From contig JAIQEX010000012.1 of the NCBI GenBank assembly GCA_020073615.1, positions 1 through 64,000 of the forward strand: 64,000 bases of DNA, written 5' to 3'. Of this stretch, positions 20,644 to 30,083 are shown piece after piece. The notes below the pieces were generated by a model. It worked only from the letters and a program-made list of their open reading frames with translations. It was not told where the DNA came from and did no database searches. Numbering within the stretch: the stretch's first letter is position 1; every line of letters begins with the position of its first letter. This stretch comes from Terriglobia bacterium (GTDB lineage: Bacteria; Acidobacteriota; Terriglobia; Bryobacterales; Bryobacteraceae). Both the position numbers and the translations under genes were made by a program.

Positions 20644-20827
20644 GTTGTTCTCCTTGGAGCGGGCAGCCGGGCCAGTATACTCGATTGCACGGCTGGGCGG
20701 GAGCCGCTTGTCCTTGGTAATCGCCTCTTGAACCCGCCGCGGACGGGCTGCTATACCTCAGACCTGCGCTCCCACGCTTGACACCTCGCTCGCGCCGCCC
20801 CCACACTCACAAAAGGGGGGGAATAGC

Positions 20828-20965
20828 ATGCACTCATCGCGACGCACCTTCCTGGGCGGAGTCGGCGCGGCATCGCTGCGCGCGGGACCGGTGAAGCCGG
20901 ACCTGCTCCTGGTCAACGCCAATATCTGCGAATTGGCCGGCCGGGTAGTGGCCGGCCGGGTATAG
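20828..20965 (+). pseudogene. Truncated Tat-signal amidohydrolase-like N-terminus
   Basis: MHSSRRTFLGGVGAASLRAGPVKPDLLLVNANICELAGRVVAGRV*: Tat-like motif followed by a typical amidohydrolase start, then stop. Confidence 0.45.
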
Positions 20966-20979
20966 GAGGCTTGAGCGCT

Positions 20980-22629
20980 ATGAACGAACACAACCTTCTT
21001 TCGGTCGCATTTCCCATCCTCGATGACACGCAGATCGGTCAACTGGCAAGCTGCACCGCCGCCGAGCCGAAGTTGTTTCGGAACGGCGAAACGCTTTTTG
21101 CGGTGGGCGAAGTGAACATGAATTTCTTCATCGTGAAGTCGGGCGAAGTGGAGATCGTGGATTACTCGGGCGACGAGCCGAAGACCATCACCGTCCACCG
21201 CCCGGGCGAGTTCACGGGCGACATCTCGCATCTGACCGGCCTGCCGGCCATCGTCAGCGCAGTGGCGCGGGGCGATTGCGAGGTGTACGAGATCACGGGA
21301 GAGGCGCTGCGGGCCGCGCTGAACCAGTGTCCGGGGGTCAGCGATATCATTCTCCAGGCGTTCATCGCGCGCCGCCAGCTTTTGCGCGAGTCTCCCAACT
21401 TCATGGGGCTGCGGGTGATCGGCTCCCGTTACTCGCAGGATACCTTCCGGGTGCGCGATTTCCTGTCCAAGAACCGCATCCTGTTCACGTGGGTGGACGT
21501 GGAAACCGATCCCAACGTGGACAAGCTGCTCCGGCAATTCGGGGTGACGGAGTCCGACACGCCCGTGGTGGCCTGCGGGCGAATGCTGCTGTTGCGCAAC
21601 CCCTCCAACCTGAAGCTCGCCGACGCCATCGGCATACGCCAGCCGCTGGAGGATCTGGTGTACGACCTGGTGGTGGTGGGCGCCGGTCCGGCGGGCCTGG
21701 CGGCCGCGGTTTATGGCGCGTCGGAGGGCTTGCAGACCGCGGTGCTCGAAACCACCGCGCCGGGCGGGCAGGCGGGCAGCAGCATGCGCATCGAAAACTA
21801 CCTGGGGTTCCCTACGGGTTTGACGGGCGGCGAGCTGGCCGGGCGGGCCATCCTCCAGGCCAACAAATTCGGCGCCCATTTGTCCGTGCCCACGCCGGTG
21901 AACGGGTTGGCCTTCGAAAACGCCTATACCGTGGTGCACCTGGAGGGAGGCGGGACGGTGACCGCCAAGTGCCTGCTGATCGCCACCGGGGCGGACTACC
22001 GCCGCCTGGGCGTAGAGGGGTCCGGCCGCTTCGAAGGGACAGGCGTCTACTACGCCGCCACGCTCGCCGAGGCGCAACTGTGCCGGGGATCGGAGGTCAT
22101 CGTCGTGGGCGGCGGAAATTCGGCCGGGCAGGCCGCGGTGTTTCTCTCCGGGCACGCGCGCCGCGTGCTGCTGCTGATCCGCGGCGACGACCTGTATAAG
22201 AACATGTCCAGCTACCTGGTGCGGCGCATCGAACAGACTCCCAATATCGAGCTGGTATGCAGCACCACTATCCGCCGCATGAACGGGAACTCGCATCTGG
22301 GCTCCGCCGACATCGCCAACAGCAAGACCGGCGAGCAGCGGACCGTGGCCACGCCGGGGATCTTCAGCTTCATTGGCGCGGAGCCGCGAACCGGCTGGCT
22401 GCCCCCGGAAATCGAAAGGGATGAGAAGGGATTCGTGCGCACCGGCGCGGACCTGGCGCAATCCCGGCACTGGACTTCCCGGCGCCAGCCGTTTCTGCTG
22501 GAGACCAGCCGCGCCGGCGTGTTCGCGGCCGGGGACGTGCGGTCGGGTTCGGTGAAGCGCGTCGCCTCGGCCGTGGGGGAGGGCGCCATGGCGGTGCAGT
22601 TCGTGCACGAGTGCCTCAAGCACATGTGA
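20980..22629 (+). CDS. Cyclic-nucleotide-binding domain / glutaredoxin-like / thioredoxin-reductase-like FAD oxidoreductase fusion
   Basis: cNMP-like N-terminus (NGETLFAVGEVNMNFFIVKSGEVEI), VVVGAGPAGLAAAVYGASEGL (FAD), VIVVGGGNSAGQAAVFLS (NAD(P)), GVFAAGDVRSGSVKRVASAVGEG. Confidence 0.9.
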   Translation: MNEHNLLSVAFPILDDTQIGQLASCTAAEPKLFRNGETLFAVGEVNMNFFIVKSGEVEIVDYSGDEPKTITVHRPGEFTGDISHLTGLPAIVSAVARGDCEVYEITGEALRAALNQCPGVSDIILQAFIARRQLLRESPNFMGLRVIGSRYSQDTFRVRDFLSKNRILFTWVDVETDPNVDKLLRQFGVTESDTPVVACGRMLLLRNPSNLKLADAIGIRQPLEDLVYDLVVVGAGPAGLAAAVYGASEGLQTAVLETTAPGGQAGSSMRIENYLGFPTGLTGGELAGRAILQANKFGAHLSVPTPVNGLAFENAYTVVHLEGGGTVTAKCLLIATGADYRRLGVEGSGRFEGTGVYYAATLAEAQLCRGSEVIVVGGGNSAGQAAVFLSGHARRVLLLIRGDDLYKNMSSYLVRRIEQTPNIELVCSTTIRRMNGNSHLGSADIANSKTGEQRTVATPGIFSFIGAEPRTGWLPPEIERDEKGFVRTGADLAQSRHWTSRRQPFLLETSRAGVFAAGDVRSGSVKRVASAVGEGAMAVQFVHECLKHM

Positions 22630-22847
22630 GACAGCGGGGCACGGGCCCAGGCCGTGATCCGTACGTAAGCGCAATGGCTTTCCACCGTCGAGGCGCCGTG
22701 GCTTTCCACCGGCGGTGACATCTTATCGACGGATTACCGGCGGGCCGGCGATTGCGCCCCACCAGGCCCACCAGGAAAGACTCCGTGCATCAGCGGCCCT
22801 GCTTGCGGTATGATTTGAGGCACTTCTAATATTCAATAGGGAGCAGT

Positions 22848-24662
22848 ATGCCGAATTCACTCTTCTCGCCGGAATTTCAATCCATCCTCGACCAGGTTAA
22901 GGACACCGGCGGCACGCCCAAGGCGTTTCCGTCTCCCATCGACTGGCGCGATGAATGGATTTACTTCCTCATGGTCGACCGGTTCAACAACCCCGCGGCG
23001 GCACCCCGCCACCCGCCGTTCGACGACCCCGGTCTGTTTCAGTTTCAGGGGGGCAATTTCGCCGGCATCCAAAACCAGTTGCCCTATATCAAGAAGCTTG
23101 GCGCCGGCGCCATCTGGCTCAGCCCCGTCCTGGAAAACACGCTTTTCGAAGAGGGAACGTACCACGGCTACGGCATTCGCCACTTCCTGCGCGCCGACCC
23201 GCGATTCGCGAAGGATCCCCAGCACGCCGACGATGAATTGCGATCTCTGGTGGACGCCGCGCACGGCCTGGGAATGTACGTAATTCTGGATATCGTCTTG
23301 AACCACACCGGGAACGTGTTTGCCTATGAGTGCACGCCGGGAGAAAAAACCTGCCAGGACTCCAGCGGGGCCGCAGCCGACTTCCGGCCATCGGCACGAG
23401 ACATCCGGTGGCGCGACGCCAACGGGAATGCGCGTGCGGATTGGCGCGACATCGCCGCCATCCCCAGCCCGCCCACGAATGCCCTGGTGTGGCCGAGCGA
23501 GCTGCACGACAATTCTCTTTACCGGCGGCAAGGCGATCCCGGCTCCGGCGACGACACCGTCGGCGATTTTGCCTCACTGAAGCAGTTCCGAACGGACCTG
23601 GTGCCGCTACAACAATTCCTGATCCGGGCCTACCAGTATGTGATTGCCCGGTTCGACATCGATGGATTCCGCATCGACACCCTGCGGTACCTTAAGGGAG
23701 GACTCCCCCTGCTGTTCGGAAACTCGGTGCGCGAATTCGCGCTGAGCATCGGAAAGAAGAACTTCTTCACTTTCGGCGAGGTGTTTGTGGGCGATGCCGA
23801 AGAGGAGATCGCCCGCTTCATAGGCCGCACCACCACCGACCAGAGCGACATGGTGGGCGTGGACGCCGCGCTCGATTACCCCCTGTTCTTCAAATTGAAG
23901 CCGGTGGTCAAAGGCTTTTCGGCGCCTTCCGACCTGGTGGGCATGTACCTGTTGCGGAAGCGCATCGAAGCCGGCGTGCTCAGCTCGCACGGGGATGCCA
24001 CCCGCTTTTTCGTGACGTTCCTGGATAATCACGACGTCAAGGAGCGGATCCGTTACGTCCAGCCGGGTAACGAGCACCAATTCGACGATCAGGTGACTCT
24101 TGGGCTGGGGTGTCTATACAGCCTGCCGGGAATTCCTTGCCTGTATTATGGGACTGAGCAGGGCCTGCACGGCAGCGGCAGCGACCCGGCGGTCCGCGAG
24201 GCGTTATGGGGCGGCCCCGGATTTCAGCAGGGAAGCTTCTACTATCAGCAGATCGCCCAACTGGCCGCGGTGCGTGCCGCGGAGCCGGCGCTGCGCTACG
24301 GACGCTTCTATTTCCGGCCGATTGCGGGCGATGGGCAGCACTTCGGCATTTCCCCATTCCCCCAGGGCATCCTGGCGTTCTCGAGGATTCTGATGGATCA
24401 GGAGGTGGTTGTGGCGGCGAACTGCAGCACGTCCGACAGCCGCAGCTTCGATGTGATTGTCGACCTCACTCTCAATCAGCCGGCCGACCGGTATCACGTG
24501 CGATACAGCAACAAATCCGCTTTTCGGGAACCGGACCCGGTGCAACACAAGGCGGCCGGCTCGGTATCGGTCGAGGAGACGGACGGGAGCTCGGGCATTG
24601 GCCCGCTGCGCTCGATTCGCGTCACCCTGGCGCCGCTGGAGGTTCAAATTCTGAGCCGGTGA
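22848..24662 (+). CDS. Glycoside hydrolase family 13 alpha-amylase-type enzyme
   Basis: DIVLNH, FDIDGFRIDTLRY, FTFGEVF, FLDNHD conserved GH13 regions. Confidence 0.93.
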   Translation: MPNSLFSPEFQSILDQVKDTGGTPKAFPSPIDWRDEWIYFLMVDRFNNPAAAPRHPPFDDPGLFQFQGGNFAGIQNQLPYIKKLGAGAIWLSPVLENTLFEEGTYHGYGIRHFLRADPRFAKDPQHADDELRSLVDAAHGLGMYVILDIVLNHTGNVFAYECTPGEKTCQDSSGAAADFRPSARDIRWRDANGNARADWRDIAAIPSPPTNALVWPSELHDNSLYRRQGDPGSGDDTVGDFASLKQFRTDLVPLQQFLIRAYQYVIARFDIDGFRIDTLRYLKGGLPLLFGNSVREFALSIGKKNFFTFGEVFVGDAEEEIARFIGRTTTDQSDMVGVDAALDYPLFFKLKPVVKGFSAPSDLVGMYLLRKRIEAGVLSSHGDATRFFVTFLDNHDVKERIRYVQPGNEHQFDDQVTLGLGCLYSLPGIPCLYYGTEQGLHGSGSDPAVREALWGGPGFQQGSFYYQQIAQLAAVRAAEPALRYGRFYFRPIAGDGQHFGISPFPQGILAFSRILMDQEVVVAANCSTSDSRSFDVIVDLTLNQPADRYHVRYSNKSAFREPDPVQHKAAGSVSVEETDGSSGIGPLRSIRVTLAPLEVQILSR

Positions 24663-24699
24663 GAAGGCAGCGGCCCGTGGGCGGGCGAGCCCGCGGCCG

Positions 24700-27600
24700 T
24701 TACTTGCCCGCGCCGCCGGCCGTCTTGCCGCCGCGGTAAACCGGGTACGCCGGCTTCTTGTGGACCGGAATGGGGTGCTTCTCCAGCTCCGCCAGCAGCA
24801 CCTCGACGGTCTTTTCGAGCTGCGGGTCGTGACCCTCGCGCACGGCGTGCGGATCGAGCTCCACTTCGATGTCCGGGGCGATGCCGCGGTTCTCCACCTC
24901 CCAGTCGCTGCGCGGCGTCCAGAAGCCGCGGCTCGGTGTCGATACCACGCCGCCGTCCATCAACTGTTCCTGCGGGCCGAAGAAGCCGACCAGCCCGCCC
25001 CAGGTGCGCTTGCCGATCAGGGGCCCGATCCCGAGCTCGCGGAAGTGAAACGGCATGGCGTCTCCGCCCGAGCCGGCGTACTCGTTGATGATCAGCGCTT
25101 TCGGGCCGGGAATCAGGCTCACGGGCCAGGTGGTATCCTCGCCGTCGCGCGTGGTGCGATAGTTCAGCAGCCGCCGCTGCAGGTACTCGAGGATGTAATC
25201 GGTCATGGTGCCGCCGCCATTGAAGCGCTCGTCCACCACGGCGCCCTCTTTGCCGGCCTGTGGGAAGAAATAGCGGTTGAAGAACGTATAGCCGCCCGCG
25301 GAGGTATCGGGCAGATAGATGTAGGCCAGGCGGCCCTTGCTGAGCTGGTCCACCTTGCGGCGATTCTCTTCCACCCAGGCGAGGTTGCGGAGCGCCTGCT
25401 CGGATGCCACGGGGACCACGGTCACTTCGCGCGCGCCGGCTCCGTTGGGATCGGGGCCCACACGCAGGCGCACGGATTTGTTGGCGGTGCCCTCGAAGAA
25501 GCTGTAGACTTCGTCCGTGGCGCGCACCTCGCGCCCGTCGACGGAGAGCAGGTAGTCGCCGGCGGCCACGTTGACGCCCGGCTGGGTGAGGGGCGCGCGA
25601 AGCTGCGGGTTCCAGTTTTCGCCGTCATAGACGCGCGTGAAACGATAGCGGCCGTTTTCCACCTGGTAGTCCGCGCCGAGCAGACCCACGGGCACGCGGC
25701 GCACCTCGGCGAAATCGCCGCCGCCCACGCGCAGATGCCCGACCGTGAGCCCTCCCAGCGCCTCTTCGAAGAGGTAGTTCAGATCCACGCGCGCGGCGAT
25801 GCCGTCCAGGTAGGGTTCGTAGCGCTTCTCGGCGGCCTCTAAATCGAAGCCGTGGAAGCCGGGGTCGTAGAAGAAGTCGCGCTCCAGGCGAAACGCTTCG
25901 TGGTACATCTGTTTCCATTCGGCCAGCGGGTCGACGCGCACTTCCATCGCTGCCAGGCGCAGGACCTGCGCTCCGGGCCGCGCGCCCGCGGGTGCGGCGG
26001 CGGGACCCGCCGGGGCCGGTGTGGTGGGTGCGACGGTCCACTGACGCGCGGGCGGACCGCCACCCGCGGGGGCGGCGCCGGTTCCGGCGTTGGGCGCATT
26101 CTGCCGGTACAGCATCTTCTCGCCGTTGTCCGAGACGGTGAAGAAGGTGACGCCTTCGACGAGCCTTTCCGCCTTCCGGGTCTTCAGGTCGAACCGCTGG
26201 ACGGCGATCGTATTCGGGCCGCCCAGCGATTGCACCAGCCCTCCTTCCACCACGAAGAGCACGCCCTCTTTGCCCGCGATCAGGCGCTCGTAGTTGCGGG
26301 GCGGAAGGGGCAGCGCAAGGATGCGCTGGGAGATGCGGTCGAAATCCACGCGGACGGGGGGCGGCTCTTTCGCGGGCTTCTTGGCGGCCTCGGTCTCGGG
26401 CCGCGGCGCTTCCGCCTCGAGAGCGGCCTTCTCTTCATCGCTCTCCGGCGCCAGGGGCGAAGGCAGATCCTTGCGCAACACGGTCACGTACACGCTGCTG
26501 GTGAACTGCCGGTTGAAGCCGGTCATGGAGGTGTCCATGAGCGGCCCGGCATCGGTGCTGGCCAGCAGGTACAGGTATTTGCCGCCGCGGTCGAAGACCG
26601 GCGACAGGGCGTCGCTCATGCCGTCGGTCACGGCATGGCTCGCGCGCGTTTCGAGCGAATAAAGGTAGACCGATCGCATGTGGCTTTTGCCCTGCCGCGT
26701 ATAGGCCAGCCACTTGCTGTCGGGCGACCAGGCCGCCTGGAAGATCTGCTCCGGGCCGGTGAAGGTGTCCTGGAATACGTGCACCGGCTTGCCGTCGGCG
26801 AGGTCCACGTACCACAGGTTGAGGCGCTTGTCGGTGTAGGCGATCTTCTTGCTATCGGGCGACCAGGTGGGGTTGTAGAAAAACGACGCGGGAGTGCCGA
26901 GCGCGATCTTTCGTACGTCGCCCTCGCCGTCCTGCTTCACGATATGGAGCGCGTACTCGCCCGATTCATCGGAGAAAAACGCCACGTGCGCGCCATCCGG
27001 CGACCATGCGGGATTGCGCTCGTGCACGCCCGGCGTGTTGGTCAGGTTGCGGATGTCGCCCTTTTCCGCCGGGACGGTGAGGATCTCGCCGCGCGCTTCG
27101 AAGGCGGCGCGGGCGCCGGTGGGCGAGAGCGTGGCATCGCCGATGCGGTTGGCCACGGTGACGAAGTGCGGCCGCACCTCGGGCATGTCGCCGGCCAGGC
27201 GGATATCGACGGGATGCGCGCGCCCGCTCTTCAGGTCGTACAGATGGATGGCGCCGAACTGCTCGTAAACGATCGCGCCCGGCCCGGCGCAGGCGGATTT
27301 CAGGTCCAGGCCGTCGTTGTCCACCACCGGGGTGACGGTCTTTTTGCGCGTGTCGTAGGAGAACAGGGTGACCGGGCCGTTGCGATCGGAGAGGAAAAAG
27401 ATGCGGTCGTCCACCCACATGGGGTTGAAGTCGTTGGAATTGTCGCGCGGCAGTTTTTCGATGCTGGAGTCCGCGAGCTTGGCTATCCAGATGGGCGACG
27501 TGCGGCCGCCGCGATAGCGCTTCCACATGGAGAAGGCGCGATTCAGCGGCACGTAGGCGATGCGCGTGCCATCGGGCGAATAGGAACCCTCGCCGCCCAT

Positions 27601-28044
27601 GGGAAGCGGCACCTGGCTGGGAAAGCCTCCGCCGCGCGGCACGGTGAATAGCTGCGTGAAGAACGTGTAGCTGGCGCGATTGGAGGTGAACAGAATGCTC
27701 TTGCCGTCGGGTGTCCAGCCCATGGTCTGATCGGGCGCGGGATGCCAGGTGAGGCGCCGCGGCACTCCTCCGGAAGCGGGGACGACGTAGACGTCGGTGT
27801 TGCCGTCGTACTCGCCGGTGAAGGCAATCTCGGCGCCGTCGGGCGAGAAGTAGGGGCGCGTCTCCACTCCGGCGCCGGTGGTGAGCCGCTGGGCGACGCC
27901 GCCTTCGCGGCCGGCGATCCAGAGATCTCCGGCGTACACGAACGCAATCCGGGCCGCGCTCAACGTGGGCTTTTGCAGGAGCAGTTTGGGCTCGGCGGAG
28001 AGCGTCATGCCGGCGAATACCAGGAGGCAGAGGAAGCGATTCAT
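24700..28044 (-). CDS. Tricorn-like S41 protease with N-terminal beta-propeller
   Basis: WD40-like repeats (YFSPDGAEIAFTGEYDGNTDVYVVPASGG...) and S41 core NEYAGSGGDAMPFHFRELGIGPLIGKRTWGG. Confidence 0.92.
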   Translation of the reverse strand: MNRFLCLLVFAGMTLSAEPKLLLQKPTLSAARIAFVYAGDLWIAGREGGVAQRLTTGAGVETRPYFSPDGAEIAFTGEYDGNTDVYVVPASGGVPRRLTWHPAPDQTMGWTPDGKSILFTSNRASYTFFTQLFTVPRGGGFPSQVPLPMGGEGSYSPDGTRIAYVPLNRAFSMWKRYRGGRTSPIWIAKLADSSIEKLPRDNSNDFNPMWVDDRIFFLSDRNGPVTLFSYDTRKKTVTPVVDNDGLDLKSACAGPGAIVYEQFGAIHLYDLKSGRAHPVDIRLAGDMPEVRPHFVTVANRIGDATLSPTGARAAFEARGEILTVPAEKGDIRNLTNTPGVHERNPAWSPDGAHVAFFSDESGEYALHIVKQDGEGDVRKIALGTPASFFYNPTWSPDSKKIAYTDKRLNLWYVDLADGKPVHVFQDTFTGPEQIFQAAWSPDSKWLAYTRQGKSHMRSVYLYSLETRASHAVTDGMSDALSPVFDRGGKYLYLLASTDAGPLMDTSMTGFNRQFTSSVYVTVLRKDLPSPLAPESDEEKAALEAEAPRPETEAAKKPAKEPPPVRVDFDRISQRILALPLPPRNYERLIAGKEGVLFVVEGGLVQSLGGPNTIAVQRFDLKTRKAERLVEGVTFFTVSDNGEKMLYRQNAPNAGTGAAPAGGGPPARQWTVAPTTPAPAGPAAAPAGARPGAQVLRLAAMEVRVDPLAEWKQMYHEAFRLERDFFYDPGFHGFDLEAAEKRYEPYLDGIAARVDLNYLFEEALGGLTVGHLRVGGGDFAEVRRVPVGLLGADYQVENGRYRFTRVYDGENWNPQLRAPLTQPGVNVAAGDYLLSVDGREVRATDEVYSFFEGTANKSVRLRVGPDPNGAGAREVTVVPVASEQALRNLAWVEENRRKVDQLSKGRLAYIYLPDTSAGGYTFFNRYFFPQAGKEGAVVDERFNGGGTMTDYILEYLQRRLLNYRTTRDGEDTTWPVSLIPGPKALIINEYAGSGGDAMPFHFRELGIGPLIGKRTWGGLVGFFGPQEQLMDGGVVSTPSRGFWTPRSDWEVENRGIAPDIEVELDPHAVREGHDPQLEKTVEVLLAELEKHPIPVHKKPAYPVYRGGKTAGGAGK

Positions 28045-28151
28045 AGGGGGCTCCAATCGGCTTGGAATTGGCACCATTCTACTTCAAAACCGCGGGAATC
28101 GATTTCAGCGGGAACCGCTCAACGTGAGGATCGGCCGCTCGGCGGAGGGCT

Positions 28152-28559
28152 TTACCGCATCATGGGTCCGCGCATCCCGCCCCGCCAGAGCGGGCGGCCG
28201 GCTTCGTCGCGGAGGCGGATGGTCTTGTTGCCGGCGGGGAGCGTGACGCTGGCTGCCACCATGTCGCCGTTCATCTTATAAGCCTTGACTGCAATCTCGT
28301 CACCGCGCTTGGGGTTGAATCCCTGGGCCATCAGGTAGCGCATCGACCCCAGGAACACCTTCACCGTCCGATCGCCGCTCTTGACGGTCACAAACGGCAT
28401 CCCTTCTCCAGGCGTGATCTGAACGCGGGCCACCTTCCCGTTCAACTCGATCAGCGGACCGGGACTCACGGCGCCGCAGCATGCCCCCATGCCCCGCTGC
28501 GCCATCAGAGCGCCGGGGACCAGCACGCTAGCGATCATCCAGCCAACCACCCACTTCAC
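28152..28559 (-). CDS. Small secreted hypothetical protein with CC motif
   Basis: Signal peptide VKWVVGWMIASVLVPGALMAQ, GMGACCGAVSPGP; GTG start with AGGAGG at 28569-28574. Confidence 0.7.
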   Translation of the reverse strand: MKWVVGWMIASVLVPGALMAQRGMGACCGAVSPGPLIELNGKVARVQITPGEGMPFVTVKSGDRTVKVFLGSMRYLMAQGFNPKRGDEIAVKAYKMNGDMVAASVTLPAGNKTIRLRDEAGRPLWRGGMRGPMMR

Positions 28560-28585
28560 CGGCGCGCGCCTCCTGCGTTCAATAT

Positions 28586-28601
28586 TGCACCCGGGGTGCC
28601 G
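28586..28601 (-). promoter_or_regulatory. Candidate sigma54 (-24/-12) promoter for 28152-28559
   Basis: Minus strand CGGCACCCCGGGTGCA versus TGGCACGNNNNTTGCW: GG and GC with correct spacing. Confidence 0.55.
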
Positions 28602-28655
28602 CGCCGCAAGCCGCTGAGTTTTGTAGCCCATTGCGACCTGGTCCGGTTGCAGGAT

Positions 28656-28700
28656 ACGCAGATCCTGCGCGGGTAGCCCGGCAGGGCGCAGAATTTGCGC
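28656..28700. promoter_or_regulatory. Two dyads ACGCA-gatcc-TGCGC (28656-28670) and GCGCA-gaatt-TGCGC (28686-28700), candidate NtrC-type enhancer sites
   Basis: Read directly; start-to-start spacing 30 bp; each lies in a longer palindrome (GCAGGAT-N6-ATCCTGC at 28649-28668, GGGCGCA-N5-TGCGCCC at 28684-28702). Confidence 0.55.
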
Positions 28701-28826
28701 CCAAGACTGGCGAACCGCCCTTCGGGACATAGATAATCAGCGCCGTTGCAACAGGATCGCCCATGTCACCGGCAATTGCAGAAGGCATCTACGGTAATAC
28801 GGTATTAAGGGCTGTTAATATCGGTT

Positions 28827-30083
28827 ATGGCGGCTCGCCTGGCGGTGAAAATCTCGGGTTGGAAACGGACGGGCAGATTCTCATTCCGCGCGTTGCTCGC
28901 AGTATCCCTCGGCCTCCCGCTGGTTCTGGTGTTCCATGCGGTTCTGGCTTCCCGGGAACTGAACGAGATGCGCTCGATCTACCTCCGCGATCGGGCCGCC
29001 AACATTGCCGCGCGGCTGGAAGCAATACCGGCGGACCGGCTCCGGCGGGGCGATTTCGAAGAACTGCTGGAGAGCGAACCGGCATTGCTGGCAATTAAGG
29101 TGTTCTCACCTGCGGACAGCGACGCGGCCACGACCGCCGTGGAGGCCATTCGCTCGGGCCGCGAGTTGTACCACACCGAGGCGATGGGGACAGGGAGGGG
29201 CGCCGCATTTCGGGCCTATATCCCATTTCACTCCAGCGGCGAGGTCCACGTTGCGCGGATCGACCTCTTGGCATCGGCGCCGGATTTTATCCTGGTTCAC
29301 GCGCGACACAATACCCTGATCGCCTTCCTCAGCGGAGCGGTCCTGCTGCTGATGTCGTTCTTTGCGATGTGGGGCATGCGGCGGGCTTCCCGCTTCGAAC
29401 GGCAGCAATCGGAGACCGAGCGATTGGCGCAGCTGGGAACGCTCTCGGCCGTGCTTGCCCATGAGATTCGCAACCCTTTGGGAGCGATCAAGGGATTTGC
29501 CCAGTTCGCCCGCGAAGGCGCCGAGCCGGGAAAGGCGAAGCCGCTCGATGCCATCGTCCGGGAGAGCAGACGGCTGGAGAATCTCGTCGATTCACTGCTC
29601 CTGTACGGCCGTCCCGTGACGCCGGCAGCCGGGCCGACCGACTGGCAGCCGTTGTCGGACGATTTAGAATCCTATGCGCGGGACCTGATTGGTGCGCGCC
29701 CGATCCGCTTCACAATCGAATCGGACATACGCCGCTTGTCCACCGACGCGAATATGTTGAAGCAGACGCTTCTCAATCTGGTCCGGAACTCGGTGGAAGC
29801 CATTCCCGCTGGTGGTTCAGGAAACGTCACACTACGCGCAATGGCCGGACGGGGTGGCGTGGCCGCAATCTCGGTGGAGGATGACGGTCCCGGCATCCCG
29901 GAAGACATGCGATCGAGGCTATTCTCGCCCTTCACGACGGGCAAATCATCGGGCACAGGCTTGGGCCTGTCGATCTCGAAAAAACTAGTGGAAGCGATGG
30001 GCGGCACGCTGCAATTGCTGCCGATCGAGCCACACGGGACAAGAGCGGAATTGCAACTGTATGGAACGAATCCTGATCGTTGA
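28827..30083 (+). CDS. Sensor histidine kinase (NtrB/ZraS-like)
   Basis: H-box LGTLSAVLAHEIRNPLGAIKGFAQFAREG; N-box LLNLVRNSVEAI; G-boxes DDGPGIPED, GTGLGLSISKKLVEAMGG. Confidence 0.92.
   Translation: MAARLAVKISGWKRTGRFSFRALLAVSLGLPLVLVFHAVLASRELNEMRSIYLRDRAANIAARLEAIPADRLRRGDFEELLESEPALLAIKVFSPADSDAATTAVEAIRSGRELYHTEAMGTGRGAAFRAYIPFHSSGEVHVARIDLLASAPDFILVHARHNTLIAFLSGAVLLLMSFFAMWGMRRASRFERQQSETERLAQLGTLSAVLAHEIRNPLGAIKGFAQFAREGAEPGKAKPLDAIVRESRRLENLVDSLLLYGRPVTPAAGPTDWQPLSDDLESYARDLIGARPIRFTIESDIRRLSTDANMLKQTLLNLVRNSVEAIPAGGSGNVTLRAMAGRGGVAAISVEDDGPGIPEDMRSRLFSPFTTGKSSGTGLGLSISKKLVEAMGGTLQLLPIEPHGTRAELQLYGTNPDR

Noticed and set aside
20758-22674. 638-aa minus-strand ORF
   Set aside because: Shadow of the cNMP/TrxR-like gene; no family motif.
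25852-27651. 599-aa + strand ORF
   Set aside because: Shadow of the tricorn-like protease.
28764-28780. TGTCACCGGCAATTGCA considered as a sigma54 promoter for the histidine kinase
   Set aside because: Spacing off by one base and the invariant -24 GG is missing.
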